Assembly: GCA_964518955.1 (NCBI GenBank)
Contig: CAZFHS010000015.1
Coordinates: forward strand, 1 to 64,000
Length of the DNA stretch: 64,000 nt
Source: JBDGYW01 sp964518955
GTDB lineage: Bacteria > Gemmatimonadota > Gemmatimonadetes > Gemmatimonadales > GWC2-71-9
Direction: 5' to 3'
Part shown: piece after piece, positions 1-8,692 of the stretch
How the letters are laid out: each line of letters begins with the position of its first letter
Numbering within the stretch: position 1 is the stretch's first letter
Notes under the pieces: generated by a model
Seen by the model: only the letters and a program-made list of their open reading frames with translations
What the model was told of the DNA's origin: nothing
The model's database searches: none
Program-made: the position numbers and the translations under genes

Positions 1-370
<370 letters not shown>

Positions 371-382
371 TCTTTTTCTTAA

Positions 383-401
383 GGGGTTCGCTCAGAACCC
401 C
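383..401 (+). other. Hairpin after 23S rRNA
   Basis: GGGGTTC and GAACCCC are perfect 7-bp inverted arms around GCTCA, just after the 23S end. No T-run follows, so it is more likely a processing or structural stem in the 23S-5S spacer than a terminator. Confidence 0.5.
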
Positions 402-463
402 ACCCATTTTCCAAATCCTATGTATCCACGTAACCGTCATGTTCTACGGCATGGTGGTGGATG

Positions 464-485
464 GGTAGGGCGGTACCGCCCTACC
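464..485. repeat. 22-bp perfect palindrome in 23S-5S spacer
   Basis: GGTAGGGCGGT is followed directly by its reverse complement, giving a 22-bp palindrome with no loop. The following bases repeat related CTACCG units up to about 505. It sits in the transcribed spacer between 23S and 5S. As RNA it would fold with a small loop at the centre. Function is unknown; an RNase processing stem or a short interspersed palindrome is possible. Confidence 0.6.
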
Positions 486-510
486 GGCCTACCGCCGTAC
501 CGCCGAATTT

Positions 511-628
<118 letters not shown>

Positions 629-638
629 TTGCTTGCCG

Positions 639-671
639 AAACGCCCGCACTCTATTTGCGGGCGTTTCTTT
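639..671 (+). terminator. Rho-independent terminator of the rRNA operon
   Basis: AAACGCCCGCA (639-649) pairs perfectly with TGCGGGCGTTT (657-667) around a 7-nt loop and is followed by CTTTTT. It ends the rRNA transcript just before the gltD promoter. Confidence 0.92.
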
Positions 672-697
672 TTGTGTACGGTATCGGGTGGTATAAT
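669..697 (+). promoter_or_regulatory. Putative sigma-70 promoter for gltD
   Basis: A perfect TATAAT -10 element lies at 692-697. The -35 region at correct spacing falls in the T-rich terminator tail (669-674) and is a poor match, so the -10 is the main evidence. Transcription would start near 704, about 46 bases before the gltD start. Confidence 0.5.
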
Positions 698-749
698 GAG
701 TCCACGCTACGGCACGACAGTGTTGCGACGAACACCATAGAGGACAGGT

Positions 750-2198
750 ATGCTGCCGAAACCAAACCCGAAGGAGATTGACCGCAAAGGTCGAATGGCT
801 TTGCCAGAAGACGACGTTCCCAAGCAGAACCCAGAGGAACGGCGTTCCAATTTCGACGAGGTGTACCTTCCGCTCCATGAGGATGACGCAAAGGCTGCTG
901 CGCGGCGATGTATCCAGTGCCCCGGTGCCAAATGCGTAAAAGCTTGTCCGTTGCACAACGACATACCGTATGCTTTGTGGCACATCGAATGTGGAGAGTT
1001 CGAGAAAGCTGCAGTAGTCTTCCGGAAAACGAGCACCTTTTCTGACGTGTGTGGACGTGTGTGCCCTCAGATGAAACTCTGTGAAGGGGCATGCATCTAC
1101 ACAAAGAAGAACAGGCCTCCGGTGATAATTGGGAGACTCGAGGCGTTCGCTGCCGACTACCTGAAGGCGCACTCCGGGATCCCGACCGATACTGAAGCGA
1201 GCACAGGTCACAGAGTCGCAGTAGTCGGTGCAGGTCCCGCGGGATTGACTGTGGCCGAGCTGCTTGCCAGAAGAGGCCACGCGGTGACCGTTTTTGACAC
1301 CAACGCTGCCGCTGGTGGAGTCATGCGATACGGTATTCCCACTTTCAAACTGAACCACCAGATTTGCGATCAGAAGGCAGAATTGCTCGAATCGCTCGGC
1401 GTAGAGTTCGTGTTCAATACTACTGTTGGGGAGGATCTCTCCGTAGACGATTTGCTTGCCCGGGGTTTCCAAACGGTCTTTTTGGGAGTCGGAGCTGGAG
1501 TGAGCGCGGATCTCAAGGTCCCGGGCGCTGAGATGGAGGGTGTTTACCACGCCACGCCGTTCTTGATCAGGGCCAATGTGAAGGAATCGGAACGACCGAC
1601 TGAATTGGGCCTCAGCCCTGAGGTTGGGGAAAAGGTCGCTGTAATAGGTGGCGGCAACACTGCAATGGACTGCCTGCGTACGTCGGTCCGGTTGGGGGCT
1701 AGGGAGGCGACCTGCGTTTACAGGCGCACAGAGGCTGAAATGCCCGGGAACCTCAAAGACAGGTCGTTGGCAAGAGAGGAGGGGGTCGAATTCCGTTGGC
1801 TTACGCAACCAGTCGAAATTTTGGGTAATGACGCCGGCCACGTCGTAGGTCTGAAGTGTCTCGAGATGGAGTTGGGAGAGCCGGATGAGTCGGGTAGGCG
1901 CAGGCCTGTACCGATTGAAGGCTCGGAATTCACTCTCGACGTCGACACCGTGATACTCGCGCTGGGATATTGGCCGGACCCGTTGATTGGGGAGCGCACT
2001 CCAAATCTCGAGACCCATGACTGGGGGCTTATTTCTGTCGACGAGGCGACGGGCGCTACTTCACGTGAGAATGTGTTTGCCGGTGGCGACGACGTTGTCG
2101 GGCCTGACCTTGTTGTTACCGCGGTTGCTCAGGGGCGCAGAGCCGCTGAGGCGATGCATGTATACATGATGGGTGGGGACTCTTCCGAAGGGAGATAG
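750..2198 (+). CDS. gltD: Glutamate synthase small-subunit (GltD) type oxidoreductase
   Basis: 482-residue iron-sulfur flavoprotein of the GltD family, which passes electrons from NAD(P)H through FAD to a partner such as the large glutamate synthase subunit. Two N-terminal cysteine groups (C54, C57, C62, C66 and C101, C105, C111, C115) would hold [4Fe-4S] clusters. The FAD-binding GAGPAG motif is near residue 160, the NAD(P)H-binding GGGNTAMD near 300 and the C-terminal FAGGD near 450. Length matches GltD (about 470). An AGGA at 741-744 precedes the ATG. No gltB lies next to it, so the partner is unknown; stand-alone GltD-like proteins also serve other redox enzymes, and the assignment to glutamate synthesis is by family only. 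Confidence 0.85.
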   Translation: MLPKPNPKEIDRKGRMALPEDDVPKQNPEERRSNFDEVYLPLHEDDAKAAARRCIQCPGAKCVKACPLHNDIPYALWHIECGEFEKAAVVFRKTSTFSDVCGRVCPQMKLCEGACIYTKKNRPPVIIGRLEAFAADYLKAHSGIPTDTEASTGHRVAVVGAGPAGLTVAELLARRGHAVTVFDTNAAAGGVMRYGIPTFKLNHQICDQKAELLESLGVEFVFNTTVGEDLSVDDLLARGFQTVFLGVGAGVSADLKVPGAEMEGVYHATPFLIRANVKESERPTELGLSPEVGEKVAVIGGGNTAMDCLRTSVRLGAREATCVYRRTEAEMPGNLKDRSLAREEGVEFRWLTQPVEILGNDAGHVVGLKCLEMELGEPDESGRRRPVPIEGSEFTLDVDTVILALGYWPDPLIGERTPNLETHDWGLISVDEATGATSRENVFAGGDDVVGPDLVVTAVAQGRRAAEAMHVYMMGGDSSEGR

Positions 2199-2219
2199 CC
2201 TCCGGCTGACGACTTCCCA

Positions 2220-3116
2220 ATGCACGCCGAACCAACTACGCGTTTCGGAACAATAGTCCTTGCCGGCAAGCCAAACGCCGGCAAATCAACGCTACTGAAT
2301 GCTCTCGTTGGCGAAAAACTCGCGATCGTGAGTCCCAAACCACAATCCACGAGAACACTGGTGATGGGCTTGGTTACCGATGGAGATTCTCAGCTTCTTT
2401 TCGTGGACCCACCCGGACTGATCGAACCGTCCGGGTTGATGCAGGAATCGATGCTCGACTGCGCCATTGAATCCCTTCAGGAAGCTGACGCATTACTCTA
2501 CCTGCACCCGGCATCGGGTGGGCCCCCGCCTGATTTTGGGTCACTGATTCCGACCTCCGGGGGTGTGAAGTGCCCCGTAGCCAATGTTCTCACCAAGGCG
2601 GACCTTTTCGGAGGATCGGTTGATTTTCAACTCCCAGAACCGGTCTTCGTCGTGTCTGCCAGCACGGGGCAGGGCATTGAGCAGCTGCTCGAATGGTGTC
2701 GTCTAAAGGCACCTGTGGGAGAGTTCCGGTACGACCCGGATGACATAGGGACGCAGCCGCTTCGTTTTTTTGTGGCTGAACTCGTGCGAGAATCCGCATT
2801 CGAACTGCTCGACCAGGAGTTGCCATATGCAATGGCCGCTCTGGTCGACGAGTTCCGGGAGAACCAAGATCCGGTGTATATTCGGGTCATCCTGTACGTC
2901 GAACGCGATTCGCAAAAGGGCGTGGTGATCGGCAAGGATGGCGGTACCATAAAGGCAATCGGTGCTGCCGCGCGTCGCAAGGTCGAGGCACTGGTGGGCC
3001 AGCGTGTTTATCTCGACCTTTGGGTGAAGGTGCTTTCGAAGTGGCGGAAATCGCCGAAGATGTTGCAGATGTTCGGCCTTCCGGCAACGTCACAGAAAGG
3101 AAAGAGGGCCAAATGA
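2220..3116 (+). CDS. era: GTPase Era
   Basis: 298-residue GTPase that binds the 3' end of 16S rRNA and assists 30S maturation. P-loop GKPNAGKS is at about residues 16-23, the G3 motif reads DPPG (usually DTPG) near 63, and G4 reads TKAD near 127. A C-terminal KH domain contains VVIGKDGGTIKAIG and ends with the typical VKVLSKWRKSP segment. The DPPG variant keeps the essential D and G. The ATG of the next gene overlaps the Era stop codon (ATGA), so the two are coupled. Confidence 0.93.
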   Translation: MHAEPTTRFGTIVLAGKPNAGKSTLLNALVGEKLAIVSPKPQSTRTLVMGLVTDGDSQLLFVDPPGLIEPSGLMQESMLDCAIESLQEADALLYLHPASGGPPPDFGSLIPTSGGVKCPVANVLTKADLFGGSVDFQLPEPVFVVSASTGQGIEQLLEWCRLKAPVGEFRYDPDDIGTQPLRFFVAELVRESAFELLDQELPYAMAALVDEFRENQDPVYIRVILYVERDSQKGVVIGKDGGTIKAIGAAARRKVEALVGQRVYLDLWVKVLSKWRKSPKMLQMFGLPATSQKGKRAK

Positions 3117-3283
3117 CTCTCCCGCCGGATTTACTGGAGATTCTGGTATGTCCGAAGTGTAAGGACGAACTGGAGTACCAGACCGAACCCGATGAGAAGC
3201 TCGTATGCCACAAGTGCCGGCTCATCTACGCCGTCGAAGACGGCATCCCCATAATGCTCATCGATGAGGCTACGACTTTTTAG
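3113..3283 (+). CDS. Trm112/YcaR family zinc-ribbon protein
   Basis: 56-residue protein of the Trm112/UPF0434 family. Pairs CPKC and CHKC form a rubredoxin-like zinc knuckle, and the sequence LLEILVCPKCKDELEY is characteristic. Members act as small partners or activators of methyltransferases, or have unknown roles. The start is the ATG overlapping the era stop; a longer reading from 3020 would lie inside era and is rejected. Its own 3' end overlaps the next gene by 20 bases. Confidence 0.88.
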   Translation: MTLPPDLLEILVCPKCKDELEYQTEPDEKLVCHKCRLIYAVEDGIPIMLIDEATTF

Positions 3284-4244
3284 TCTGGCTGCCCTCGTCG
3301 CACTCTGTGCGGCGAAGCCAATCTCAGCTCAGCAGACAGCCGATCCCGAATCGGGAGGAGGCGCTTTTCTGCTGCTGCCTGTAGGGGCGCGTGCCACTGC
3401 ACTTGGACAGGCGGCGGCCGCTGACTGGGGCAGTACCGAAGCAATCTTCTGGAACCCGGCAGGTTTGGCTGTAAGTGACCAACACGAAGTTGCAGTGCAC
3501 TTCGCCAGCACATTCATCTCCGACAATACAGCTCTGGTTGGCAGTTTTGCCGCCGGGCAACTCGGAGTATTGGGTTTCGCTGCGTATCTGGTTGATTATG
3601 GGTCGCAGGAAGTGGTCGGCGGTCCGGGCGTATCGGTGGGGCGAATCTCCCCGAAGAATGTCGAACTGCTCGCATCTTATGCGACCGCGTTGGGGGCGGG
3701 CGTCTCGGTCGGAGTGAACTACAAGCTCATTCAACTTCGGCAGGATTGCAGCGGTCAGTGCTCCGCGTTTCCATCGGTTGCGGGAACTACACACGGTGTC
3801 GATATGGGGCTTCAGTACGCGGTTGCGGGATCGGACGCGTTTAGACTTGGCTTTGCGGTCCGGCATGCTGGATTCAAGCTTCAACTTCGAAACGAAGGCC
3901 AGGCAGATCCGCTCCCGACGCGCGTGCAAGTCGGAGCCATCTATAGGGTGCTCTTGCCTCGGATGCGCGGAACAGACGAAAGGTTCGACGCGCGCCTCTT
4001 GGTGGATGTGGACGACGAGTGGGGAGAGTATGACGACCTCGATTGGCGAATCGGACTGGATCTTGGGCTTCGCGATCTGGTGCGGTTCCGAACCGGGTAC
4101 GCCTTCCTCGACTCCCAGAGTCGTGGCCCGTCAGTGGGTGTAGGTATTCGTGTTGGGAGGATTGCTATCGATCTGGCTCGGGTGTTCTTCGTGTCATCCA
4201 ATTTCGACGAGCCCTTGCACGTGAGCGTCAGGGCGATCTTCTAG
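3264..4244 (+). CDS. PorV/PorQ-like outer membrane protein
   Basis: 326-residue secreted beta-barrel candidate. The N-terminus is a clear signal peptide ending near PISAQQ (residue 23). The mature start (GGGAFLLLPVGARATALGQA, then WNPAGL) is the signature of the PorV/PorQ/UPF0164 group of FadL-like outer membrane proteins. Alternating hydrophobic strands run to the C-terminal RAIF, whose last residue is aromatic as expected for an outer membrane barrel. In other phyla PorV-type proteins act as shuttles in type IX secretion, but no other secretion genes are visible here, so the role stays open. Confidence 0.75.
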   Translation: MRLRLFSLAALVALCAAKPISAQQTADPESGGGAFLLLPVGARATALGQAAAADWGSTEAIFWNPAGLAVSDQHEVAVHFASTFISDNTALVGSFAAGQLGVLGFAAYLVDYGSQEVVGGPGVSVGRISPKNVELLASYATALGAGVSVGVNYKLIQLRQDCSGQCSAFPSVAGTTHGVDMGLQYAVAGSDAFRLGFAVRHAGFKLQLRNEGQADPLPTRVQVGAIYRVLLPRMRGTDERFDARLLVDVDDEWGEYDDLDWRIGLDLGLRDLVRFRTGYAFLDSQSRGPSVGVGIRVGRIAIDLARVFFVSSNFDEPLHVSVRAIF

Positions 4245-4245
4245 T

Positions 4246-5094
4246 ATGCGCTGGCGGGGTCCGTGTGTAGCTGCTGTGATCCTCATGCTCGGCACGAGTG
4301 TTTCCGCCAATGCGCAAGGCGATGGTCGGTTGGCGTACGTGTCGTCGCCCAGCCTCGTAGTTCCCGAAGCCTCGTCCGGTGTGTCAGTTGACCCAATCCC
4401 GAAGTGGATGATACCGGTCTCGTCAGCTCTGATTCCAGGAACCGGCCAACTTCTCACTGGGAGTGATCGAGGCATTCTCTATCTCGCGGCGGAAGTGTTC
4501 TTGGTCCTGCGTTTATGGTCTCTCGAGAGGGAGAGACGGAGAGAGCGCGACGCCTTTCAGGAACTCGCTTTTTCCGTCGCGCGTGCTCAGTTTCGGCCGT
4601 CAAGGCGTGACACGGTGTTCGAGTACTACGAGGTTATGCAGTCCTATATAGAGAGCGGGCCATTCAGCACTAGCTCCGGACTCGAAATATCTCCGCCGGG
4701 CGACGAGGCCACGTACAACGGACACCTATGGCAACTCGCGAAGGAGACGTTTATACCTGATCAGGAAATGCCGCCGGATCCCAATTCGGACGAGTATCGT
4801 CGGGCACTGGATTTTTACACATCCAGAGCCATTGGGGCGAACTTCCAATGGTCGTGGCGGGATGCCGGTCTCGAGCGCGACCTGTTTACTCAGTCGATCG
4901 GTCGGAGCGACGATGCTTTCCGGATGGCGACACAATACTTGGGGCTCGTGTTGGTAAACCATCTGGTGAGTACGATCGACGCGTTCGTTACACAGCGGCT
5001 GGGTCGCCAGACCTCGTTCCAGACAACGGTAGCAGCAGGACCGGAGCGCGAAAATGATGTGGTTGCGCGAGTACTGTTTCGGGTCGACTTTTAG
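4246..5094 (+). CDS. DUF5683-like membrane-associated protein
   Basis: 282-residue protein with a signal peptide ending near SANAQ (residue 24). It contains SSALIPGTGQL followed by GILYLAAEVFLVLRLWSL, which resembles the short amphipathic/membrane segments of DUF5683-type proteins, then a charged helical part (LERERRRERDAF). A second hydrophobic stretch lies near YLGLVLVNHLVSTIDAFV. It starts one base after the porV-like stop and is probably cotranscribed with it. Function unknown; an envelope role is inferred from the signal peptide and neighbour. Confidence 0.6.
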   Translation: MRWRGPCVAAVILMLGTSVSANAQGDGRLAYVSSPSLVVPEASSGVSVDPIPKWMIPVSSALIPGTGQLLTGSDRGILYLAAEVFLVLRLWSLERERRRERDAFQELAFSVARAQFRPSRRDTVFEYYEVMQSYIESGPFSTSSGLEISPPGDEATYNGHLWQLAKETFIPDQEMPPDPNSDEYRRALDFYTSRAIGANFQWSWRDAGLERDLFTQSIGRSDDAFRMATQYLGLVLVNHLVSTIDAFVTQRLGRQTSFQTTVAAGPERENDVVARVLFRVDF

Positions 5095-5132
5095 GTGTTG
5101 ACACGCTCGATGAGGTTGTGAATCGAGTGTGT

Positions 5133-5161
5133 TTGACTTCTGTGGAAGTGACTCCTAACTT
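5133..5161 (+). promoter_or_regulatory. Possible promoter for GGDEF gene
   Basis: TTGACT (5133-5138) is followed after 17 bases by TAACTT (5156-5161). The -35 is good, the -10 weak. A second TTGACA lies at 5098-5103. The site falls in the 105-base gap before the GGDEF gene. Confidence 0.3.
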
Positions 5162-5199
5162 ACGCCGTTTATTGCGATTACGAGAACGAAAGGACAGCG

Positions 5200-6153
5200 G
5201 TGGGGACGCGTTCGACGGTACTATACTACTCACCGGCTGACCGTCCAGTCCCTGATCTGATATCCAGATGGCTGGACGGCAAGCCGTTCTTGGTCACGCA
5301 ATTCAGTGACAGCGAAGAGTTGGAGACCGTCACCCGGCGTACGCCTCCTCAGCTCATAATCATCGACGCTGACGGTAGTGGCTCGGAGGGTGCAGAACTC
5401 TGCCGCTCACTGAAGCGCGACGCATTTAGTGCCATAATTCCGATCGTCTTTGTCGCTGCGAGGCACCCAACTGACCTGGTCCGAGAGTGGTTCGAGGCCG
5501 GTGCAGATGAGGTGATCACTCCTCTGTTCGAGCCGGCTGAACAGCGAAGTCGGTTGGACGTTTTGCTGTTTCGGACCGAGCGGAATGTTGCCGTGCACCC
5601 GTCCACTCGGTTGCCGGGCACCACTGAGATCGAGCGGGCAATTCGTCAACACCTCGACGATGATACTCTATTTGCGGTCTGCTATGTGGATCTGGACCAC
5701 TTCAAAGAGTTCAATGATCGATACAGCTACTACGACGGCGATCGGGTGATCTTGATCGTCTCACGAATCCTGCGCGACGTTGTGAAGGGTCTGTGTCCGA
5801 AGCAGGGCTTTGTCGGCCACATAGGCGGTGATGACTTCATCATCGTCCTCCCACTCGACCGCGTTCAGGAAGTCTGTTCAGAGATCATTTCGGTTTTCGA
5901 TGCGCTGGTTCGATACCAGTACAACGAGCAAGACCGCCATGCAGGATACTATTTTGGAAAAGACAGACGCGGCCATTTGCACCGCGTGCCACTTATGACG
6001 TTGTCAATCGGAATCGTCACCAACGAACACAGGCATTTCAGCCACCCTGCGGAAGTCAGCGAAACGGCTACAGAGATGAAGACTTATGCGAAGACCTTGC
6101 CTGGTTCGGTGTTCGTGGTCGATCGTCGACGCGACTTCGACCGTAGCGAGTAG
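5200..6153 (+). CDS. Receiver-like plus GGDEF domain protein (putative diguanylate cyclase)
   Basis: 317 residues starting at GTG behind GAAAGGA (5187-5193). The first 125 residues resemble a response-regulator receiver fold (IIIDADGSGSEGAELCRSLK, then PIVFVAA), and the rest is a GGDEF domain. The signature reads GGDDF, which can still be active; the metal/substrate segments YVDLDHFKEFNDRY and YDGD are kept, and LSIGI is present. No RxxD inhibitory site precedes GGDDF. A roughly 25-residue basic insertion (QYNEQDRHAGYYFGKDRRGH) interrupts the usual core. It probably makes or senses cyclic di-GMP; activity cannot be decided from sequence. Confidence 0.75.
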   Translation: MGTRSTVLYYSPADRPVPDLISRWLDGKPFLVTQFSDSEELETVTRRTPPQLIIIDADGSGSEGAELCRSLKRDAFSAIIPIVFVAARHPTDLVREWFEAGADEVITPLFEPAEQRSRLDVLLFRTERNVAVHPSTRLPGTTEIERAIRQHLDDDTLFAVCYVDLDHFKEFNDRYSYYDGDRVILIVSRILRDVVKGLCPKQGFVGHIGGDDFIIVLPLDRVQEVCSEIISVFDALVRYQYNEQDRHAGYYFGKDRRGHLHRVPLMTLSIGIVTNEHRHFSHPAEVSETATEMKTYAKTLPGSVFVVDRRRDFDRSE

Positions 6154-6177
6154 GGCGGAGACGACGGAGGACGAAGC

Positions 6178-7479
6178 ATGAACGTACGTTGCCCATCTTG
6201 CGATACGCTGTATAGAGTGGATCCTGCCAAGGTACCCGAACACGGTGTCCGCGCTCGCTGTGCCGAATGTCCGGCCGTGATTTCGGTCGCACATTCAGCT
6301 GCTGAAACTGCGCCAGTAGCAGTTGCGGAAATCCCCTCGCCGCCGATGCCACCGACGCTGCCAGAGCCGATTCTGAGCGAACCGGCCCCGGAGCCAGAAG
6401 CCTTCGTCTTGGATGCCCCGCCTCCGACGGACGCGATGGCGCAAAAGGCGCCGAGCGGTGCGGAGGAGCTTCCTCCGATCAGCGATGAACCAATCGTGTC
6501 TTATTCTGAATCGGTTTTGGACGTTCCATCGGGTACCGAGCCCGAAATTGAGATGGAGCAGGTGCTCCCGCCGATAGACGCCGGAGATGATGAGATTCCG
6601 CCTCTACCTGAGGTTTCGGTTGAAGAAGAGACGATCTCGGAGAGTGCGCTACAGGTAGAAGATTTACCACCAGTGCCGGATCTCCCGCCGGTAGCCGAAC
6701 AAGAAATTCCAGCGGACATCGAGATTCCTGCCCCGGAACCGGAACCGGAACCAGAACCGGAACCAGAACCAGAACCGGAGCCAGAGCCGGAACCAGAACC
6801 GCCGGCTGAAACTCGGCCACAGTTGGAGGTGCTGCCTGGCGCTGAAGGCGCGCCGCCGGAAACGGGGCGACGTTACACGCGTCCTTTCGTCAGGCCGCCC
6901 GCGGGCATGGATACTCCGCCCGCTCCCGCACCGGCCACGACTCCCGCAGAACCGCTGCGACCGACGGCGCCGGTATTCCGCCCCACCCCGGGTATGCCGG
7001 TACAGACACCGCCGGCGTCTGAGCCGCCACAGGTTGTTGAGCCGCCGCCTGCTCCGCCTGCGCCGCCTATACCCCCAGTGGTGGAAGCACCTCCGTCTCC
7101 AGCGCCTGCCGAACCGGTTACGGAGCCGCAGCCGGCGATTCCCGAAACGGCGCTACCGCAGGAGCCTGTGGCTGCTCCTGAACCAGCTGTGGAACCGGAG
7201 CCGAAGCCGAAGCGGCCTGTCAATCCGTTTCTCTCGAAAGACCCCAAACAGAAGGCGCGACGCCTTGCACGTGCGCTCGTATCCGACATGATCGTATACC
7301 AGCCCCAGAAGCGTCAGGACGCGCTGGCGGCGGGCACTCTGAAAGAGGCCTTTGATGAGGAAATCAAGAAAAGTTGGGAAGAATACGTGGATCAGATCGG
7401 GGAGGAACTGGCCAACTCCACAGATTTCTTCAAAGAGGCCTTGAACGATATTCTTGCTGGAGGAAACGAAGTCTTCTAG
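6178..7479 (+). CDS. MJ0042-type zinc-ribbon protein with long Pro/Glu-rich linker
   Basis: 433 residues in three parts. Residues 1-40 are an MJ0042-type zinc finger (CPSCDTLYRVDPAKV, then CAEC). Residues 45-345 are low complexity, rich in proline and glutamate, with an uninterrupted PE dipeptide tract near 185-208. The last 85 residues are a predicted helical domain (KARRLARALVSDMIVYQPQKR to DILAGGNEVF). Such proteins are common in delta-proteobacteria and Gemmatimonadota and are often annotated only as zinc-ribbon proteins. A rigid extended linker between two small domains is inferred. Cellular role unknown. Confidence 0.7.
   Translation: MNVRCPSCDTLYRVDPAKVPEHGVRARCAECPAVISVAHSAAETAPVAVAEIPSPPMPPTLPEPILSEPAPEPEAFVLDAPPPTDAMAQKAPSGAEELPPISDEPIVSYSESVLDVPSGTEPEIEMEQVLPPIDAGDDEIPPLPEVSVEEETISESALQVEDLPPVPDLPPVAEQEIPADIEIPAPEPEPEPEPEPEPEPEPEPEPEPPAETRPQLEVLPGAEGAPPETGRRYTRPFVRPPAGMDTPPAPAPATTPAEPLRPTAPVFRPTPGMPVQTPPASEPPQVVEPPPAPPAPPIPPVVEAPPSPAPAEPVTEPQPAIPETALPQEPVAAPEPAVEPEPKPKRPVNPFLSKDPKQKARRLARALVSDMIVYQPQKRQDALAAGTLKEAFDEEIKKSWEEYVDQIGEELANSTDFFKEALNDILAGGNEVF
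6733..6802 (+). repeat. Hexanucleotide repeat encoding a Pro-Glu tract
   Basis: Tandem CCGGAA/CCAGAA/CCAGAG units encode about a dozen Pro-Glu dipeptides inside the zinc-ribbon gene. Being in multiples of six bases, length change would not shift the frame. Confidence 0.8.
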
Positions 7480-7521
7480 ACTGGTGTTAAGTCTAGGTAG
7501 GACCTATATTTACCTGCTTGT

Positions 7522-7553
7522 GAGCCGCCTTCCCAGACATGGGCTGGCGGCTC
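7522..7553 (+). other. Two-tier hairpin upstream of prfB
   Basis: GAGCCGCC (7522-7529) pairs with GGCGGCTC (7546-7553), and CCCA/TGGG pair inside. No T-run follows on either side, so this is a stable leader or intergenic hairpin rather than a standard terminator. It lies 31 bases before the prfB start. Confidence 0.5.
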
Positions 7554-7584
7554 GAAACGCATAGAGACGGAAGCGGGAGTACCG

Positions 7585-8692
7585 ATGGCAGAGGGTTTTC
7601 AGGAACAACTGCGCGAGATTGAAGGCCGGCTGGACGAACTCCGAGGTTATCTTTGACCTCGCTGGAAAAAATTCCCACCTAGAAAAACTCGAGTCCGCCA
7701 TGGCGGCGCCGGGGTTCTGGGATGATTCCGAGAAGGCCAGGGCTACGGTTGAAGAAGCACGCCAGATCAAGCGTTGGACCGAACCGTTCGCTGATCTCGA
7801 TAACAGAATCTCCGAGGCACTCGAACTAGCATCACTCATCGCCGAAGAACCTGACGATGAGATCGAGTCTGGGTTGACCGACGAGACGCAAGAGCTGGCT
7901 AAGGCGCTCGAAAAGCTAGAGCTACAAACAATGCTGCGTGGTGAGGACGATCGCAGGTCGGCGTTGCTCACCATACATCCTGGTGCGGGCGGTACAGAGT
8001 CGCAGGACTGGGCCGAAATGCTCTTGCGCATGTACACTCGTTGGGCCGAACGCCATGGCTTTACGACGAAGATTCTCGACCTGCTACCGGGTGAAGAGGC
8101 TGGAATCAAGTCCGTCTCCATCGAGGTGAACGGCGACTACGCTTACGGGTATATGAAGGCCGAAAAGGGTGTGCACCGCCTAGTGCGAATCTCACCCTTT
8201 GATGCACAAGCTCGGCGTCACACTTCATTCGCATCTGTTTTTGTGTATGCGGCCATCGATGACAGTGTTGAGATCGACATACGCGAAGACGACATCGAGA
8301 TGGAAGTTTTCAGAGCATCGGGTGCAGGTGGTCAGCACGTAAACAAGACGTCGTCTGCCGTACGCCTGCGGCATCTGCCGTCCGGGATAGTGGTGTCGTG
8401 TCAACAGGAACGAAGCCAATTCAAGAACCGGGCAACGGCGATGAAGATGTTGAAGGCGGCGCTGTACCAGCGAGCGATTGAAGAGCAGGAGAAGAAGAAG
8501 GCAGAACTGGATGCATCCAAGACCGAAATTAGCTGGGGCAACCAGATTCGCTCGTACGTATTTCAACCGTACACGATGGTGAACGACCATCGCACAGACT
8601 TGAAAGTCACTGACGTACGCGCTGTTATGGACGGCGACATCAGTGCCTTCATAGAAATGTTTCTGAAGAAGTTTGGGGGCAGGGCGGCATGA
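7585..8692 (+). CDS. prfB: Peptide chain release factor 2, with programmed +1 frameshift
   Basis: Release factor RF2, which recognises UGA and UAA stop codons. A short first reading frame (ATG at 7585, 23 codons) ends at CTT TGA (7651-7656), and the remaining 345 codons continue in the +1 frame from 7655, giving 368 residues, close to E. coli RF2 (365). The SPF tripeptide of stop-codon recognition is present (RISPFDAQ) and the catalytic GGQ is in GAGGQHVNKT. The stop overlaps the lysS start (ATGA). Annotation from 7619 would miss the true N-terminus. Confidence 0.97.
7642..7657 (+). promoter_or_regulatory. RF2 autoregulatory frameshift site
   Basis: The sequence CGA GGT TAT CTT TGA C carries the conserved slip codon CTT followed by UGA and C, with the purine-rich AGG just upstream as the internal Shine-Dalgarno-like element. 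Low RF2 activity lets the ribosome pause at UGA and shift +1, so the protein regulates its own synthesis. Confidence 0.93.

Noticed and set aside
2405..2425. Era G3 motif DPPG as a sign of a defective GTPase
   Set aside because: Only the Asp and Gly of DxxG are essential; the rest of the protein is complete.
6733..6802. Short tandem repeats that could be read as a CRISPR-like array
   Set aside because: Repeats are contiguous six-base units inside a coding frame with no spacers.
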